Below, piece by piece: positions 61,747 through 64,000 of a stretch of DNA of 64,000 bases; position 1 is the stretch's first letter; every line of letters starts with the position of its first letter. The translations under genes and the position numbers were made by a program. The notes under the pieces are model-generated. The model did no database searches, was not told where the DNA came from, and saw only the letters and a list, made by a program, of their open reading frames with translations. Source of the DNA: Megascapheus bottae (lineage: Eukaryota > Chordata > Mammalia > Rodentia > Geomyidae). Where the stretch lies: assembly GCA_024803745.1 (NCBI GenBank), contig JANJXV010000099.1, forward strand, positions 1,612,001 to 1,676,000, in the 5' to 3' direction.

Positions 61747-62306
61747 CCATCCCATGGTCCACTGTGAGGCCACTGGTTGGGCTAAGAGCTAGTCGTGCAG
61801 CAACACATAAGTTTTATTCTAATACTTTCCAAACTTTGTACTCAAATATGCTACCTACTTACCAACTTAGGTCAGTTATCCTTATGCTATAACTTTTCTT
61901 CATTACTACAATATTCTTACACTCCTACGTTAATCCTCTTGCACCTCCCCTGACCTCTCTCATTCTTTTTTTCTATCTCTGGACCTCTGCTCGTCTTTCA
62001 ACCCTTATACTGTACGGATCTACACTTGATGGCTGTTGAGCAATATTGTATATGTAGGTGGTTAATTATTCTCTAGGCTCAGAGGGACTTAAAGACAATA
62101 GAGACTGGATTGAGAGGCTTATTGTTTTGGGTATAAATCGCTTACCAGTGGTTGTATTAGGCTGGTCTGTAAGTGCACAAAAAGTAAGAGTGATAATACC
62201 AATCAAAACTTGTGAACTTCTAGTGTCTGCCAGCGACAGAGGTCTAGGTTGGTTATATCTGAAAAACTATAATCGTATTTAGTAGTAATCTTGCTCCCAT
62301 TTTCAA

Positions 62307-63496
62307 ATGGGCAGAACAAGAAACTCAAGAAAAATGTCAAATCAAGAAACAACATCCCCCACCCAATGTAAACAAACAATGGAAGAGTCACTGGCAATCC
62401 TAGAGGAGAGTCTTCCAATTGCTACACAAATGCAATTGATAAACATCATTAATGAAAAATGTGAAAATATAAAGAAAGAGATAATGGAGGAAGCCATACA
62501 GGAACAAGAGGAAAGCAAAACAAGGTGATAAGTGAAAAAGCAGAAGCCATAAAGGAGGCCATAATAAAGGTTTTTCAAAGAAAGATGGATGAATTCAAAG
62601 AATCCACAAATAAAAACGTGACCAAACTCCAGCAAATGTCCAAAGAAAATAAAGCTACTGAGCTAACCACTCAAAAGGAAATCAAGGAGATAAAGAAATC
62701 CATACATGATCTAAAACAAGGGATGCAAGGCATCAAAAGTGAGCAATTAGAAGCAAGGGAGATGAAAAATAAAGTAGATAGCTTTGATAGCAGGTTAGAC
62801 ATTGCAGAGGAGAGAATTTCCGTGGCTGAAGATAATTTAGGTATTATAAAGAACAGAGAATGAGTCAATCCAAATCTAGGAAATATGAGAGAGCGCTTCA
62901 GGAGGTCCAAGACACAATTAGGAAGCCTAATTTAAGGCTAGTTGGTACTGAGGAGGGAGTGGAGAAAGAGGTCAATGGTATTGGAAATATACTTCAGGGA
63001 ATCATCTCAGAGAATTTCCCAAATATCCAGAAGGGCAGGCCCATCCAGGTACGAGAACCTTTTAGAACCCCAAACAGACCTGACCAGAAAAGAACATCCC
63101 ACCGCCACATTGTGATCCGAACTGGATCAATAGAAACGAAGGGAAAGATCCTAAATCCTAAAGGCAGCCAGGGAAAAGGGATCAGTAACCTACAAAGGCA
63201 AACCAATCAGAATAACCCCAGATTTCTCAGCAGAGACCATGCAAGCACGAAGTGACTGGAAGCATATATGTCATGCCCTTATATCAAATAACTACCAACC
63301 AAGAATACTGTAGCCAGCTAAGCTCTCATTCATAACTGAGGGAACAAGAAAAACATTCCATTCCAGGGAAAAGCTGCAACAATATGTCGAAACAAAACCA
63401 ACACTACAGAGAATTCTCAAAGATGCTCTATACATAGAAAACCAAAATAAATGCAATATAGGGAAAGAAATGGCACCTAAACAGCATACCATCTAA
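62307..63496 (+). pseudogene. L1-6 ORF1
   Basis: It starts MGRTRNSRKMSNQ, with MEESLAILEESLP and AIQEQEES as in L1-4. A one-base loss in an A-run near 62520 breaks the coiled coil, which resumes at 62525-62863. The ATGA overlap is at 62860-62863. The RRM part is shifted by a private seven-base tandem duplication (ATCCTAA) near 63150. The shared TAG is present at 63311-63313 but is now out of frame with the shifted reading. Confidence 0.9.
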
Positions 63497-63544
63497 GGAC
63501 CACAAGAACTGTCAAGACACAGGCCCTACTAAAAGCTTTTAAAA

Positions 63545-64000
63545 ATGGTAGGAACTAATAAATATCTCTCAATCCTAACTCTCAATATCAATGGATTTAA
63601 CTCTCCAATTAAACGGCATAGGTTGTCTAGTTGGATCAAAAAGCAAGAGCCATCGTTCTGTTGACTTCGAGAGACACATCTTACCCAAAAGCAATCATCT
63701 TTTGAAAGTGAGAGGTTGGAATAAACTCTATCAAGCTAACTGCCCCCATAAACAGGCTATAGTTGCCATCCAAATATCAGATACAATAGACTTCAAACTA
63801 AAATTAGTAAGAAAAGACAAAGAAGGTTACTACATACTACTAAAGGGATCTTTCCTCCCGGAAGACATAACAATCCTAAATATTTACACACCCAATCCCG
63901 GAGCTCCAAACTTCATCAAGCAAACTTTACTTACACTGAAACCATACATAGATCGAAATACAGTGATTGTTGGTGAGTTTAACACACCACTCTCACCTAT
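63545..64000 (+). pseudogene. L1-6 ORF2, 5' part
   Basis: It begins MVGTNKYLSILTLNING. Codon 40 is TGA and the extra C shifts the early frame. VAIQISDTIDF matches L1-4. The catalytic Asp is GAG at 63975-63977. The window ends 23 bases later. Confidence 0.88.

Larger units (their letters stand above)
61747..64000 (+). mobile_element. L1-6: LINE-1, continues past the window
   Basis: Presumed 5'UTR 61747-62306, ORF1 from 62307, ORF2 from 63545 and still running at the window end in the endonuclease region. It shares a run of private variants with L1-4. Confidence 0.9.

Noticed and set aside
28346..64000. CRISPR-like or phage-like repeat array
   Set aside because: The repeats are 7.4 kb L1 units with ORF1/ORF2, SINEs and splice-like sites in mammalian DNA. 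There are no short repeats with unique spacers.

Overview
This window is mammalian nuclear DNA, most likely from a rodent. It has LINE-1 (L1) elements with A-rich sense strands and G-rich 3'UTRs, many tRNA/ID-like and B1-like SINEs, and a KRAB zinc-finger locus. The dimeric ID-type SINE and the B1-ID composite resemble those I know from heteromyid rodents (kangaroo rats, pocket mice). That assignment is recognition rather than computation; moderate confidence. No prokaryotic or viral gene system is present.

Layout. (1) 1-274: left flank. (2) 275-6935: block D1, holding a short flank, a 5'-truncated L1 (L1-0), a 1.4 kb spacer (S1) and the first 2.1 kb of a further L1 (L1-1), cut at 6935 inside ORF2. 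(3) 6936-27486: about 20.5 kb with a decayed KRAB zinc-finger locus (KRAB exons 9706-9832 and 10596-10685, broken finger exon 12680-14890), many SINEs, a twin-primed L1 scrap, weakly supported exon-like segments at 18.6-20.4 kb, and a decayed RALGDS-like (Ras/Ral GEF family) locus at about 22.2-25.0 kb. (4) 27487-34140: block D2, a near-identical copy of D1. (5) 34141-64000: D2 runs into a head-to-tail array with a period of about 7.43 kb that leaves the window inside its sixth unit.

Each array unit is one L1 of about 6.05 kb plus a spacer of about 1.4 kb. The spacer is an inverted paralogue of the RALGDS-like locus at 22178-23536, including two SINEs at matching positions. The simplest history is that an L1 inserted antisense into a RALGDS-like copy, upstream of the exon for its Ras-exchanger-motif (REM) domain. 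The L1-plus-spacer segment was then amplified as DNA into a macrosatellite-like array.

No L1 copy is intact. The copies share the same fatal lesions: an ATGA frame break in mid ORF1, a TAG near the ORF1 C-terminus, a frameshift at the start of the RT catalytic region, and Asp to Glu at a catalytic endonuclease position. Duplication of a dead element therefore explains the array better than repeated retrotransposition. Units 4 and 6 share private variants that unit 5 lacks, which suggests a two-unit higher-order organisation or conversion. I found no tRNA, rRNA or CRISPR feature and no fully intact protein-coding gene; the best-preserved gene pieces are the two KRAB exons.
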